This document shows positions 6,130 through 6,132 of a DNA stretch of 6,132 nt, piece by piece. Numbering within the stretch: position 1 is the first letter of the stretch; each line of letters opens with the position of its first letter. Source of the DNA: an uncultured Butyricicoccus sp. (lineage in GTDB: Bacteria; Bacillota; Clostridia; Oscillospirales; Butyricicoccaceae); assembly GCA_900555465.1 (NCBI GenBank), contig USLE01000089.1, forward strand, positions 1-6,132. The letters are read 5' to 3'. The position numbers and the translations under genes were made by a program. The notes beneath the pieces are model-generated. The model had not been told where the DNA came from. It saw only the letters and a list, made by a program, of their open reading frames with translations, and searched no databases.

Positions 6130-6132
6130 ACG
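6126..6132 (+). CDS. Start of a further operon gene (cut by window end)
   Basis: ATG AAC G begins in an ATGA overlap with the cobO stop, behind a purine-rich ribosome binding site, repeating the arrangement at the cbiP-cobO junction. Only two codons (Met-Asn) are visible, so the product cannot be named. A further cobalamin gene, for example cbiA or a corrin-ring gene, would be expected from context alone. Confidence 0.5.

Overview
This window is one compact, single-strand (+) operon segment for the late steps of adenosylcobalamin (vitamin B12) biosynthesis. It is GC-rich, with strong AGGAGG-type ribosome binding sites and start/stop overlaps at most junctions. The protein signatures, especially a CobU with the NEIFSDG-type motif plus a second, short CobU-like protein, suggest a high-GC member of Clostridia (an Oscillospiraceae- or Butyricicoccaceae-like gut anaerobe). 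That placement is an inference from sequence style and recalled families, not from a search.

Layout: the 3' end of cobT (1-380); cobU (417-947); cobS (944-1732, GTG start); a short second CobU-like gene (1729-2064); cbiB (2055-3023); cobD, the threonine-phosphate decarboxylase type (3042-4100); cbiP/cobQ (4100-5602); cobO/btuR (5599-6129); and the first bases of a further gene at 6126. Junctions are +36, -4, -4, -10, +18, -1, -4 and -4 nt, so nearly every gene looks translationally coupled to its upstream neighbour. There is no gene-free stretch over 36 nt, no internal terminator or promoter that I can see, no RNA gene, no mobile element and no CRISPR. The operon promoter, and any cobalamin riboswitch, would lie upstream of the window.

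How the genes work together: CobO adenosylates the corrinoid, and CbiP amidates it to adenosylcobyric acid. CobD makes (R)-1-amino-2-propanol phosphate, and CbiB attaches it to give adenosylcobinamide phosphate. CobU activates this with GTP to adenosylcobinamide-GDP. CobT makes alpha-ribazole phosphate from the lower-ligand base, and CobS joins the two halves. The alpha-ribazole phosphatase CobC and the corrin-ring genes are not in the window.

The most interesting point is the CobU step. The full-length CobU has an intact P-loop, but Gln49 occupies the place where I align the guanylylated histidine of the Salmonella enzyme. A second 111-residue CobU-like protein, encoded three genes into the window's chain, lacks the central part of the fold and has an altered P-loop (Ala instead of Ser/Thr). 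It keeps the DEVGCGVVP motif that the first CobU has lost. The two may share the work of one ordinary CobU, or the short one may have a different role; this is a hypothesis.
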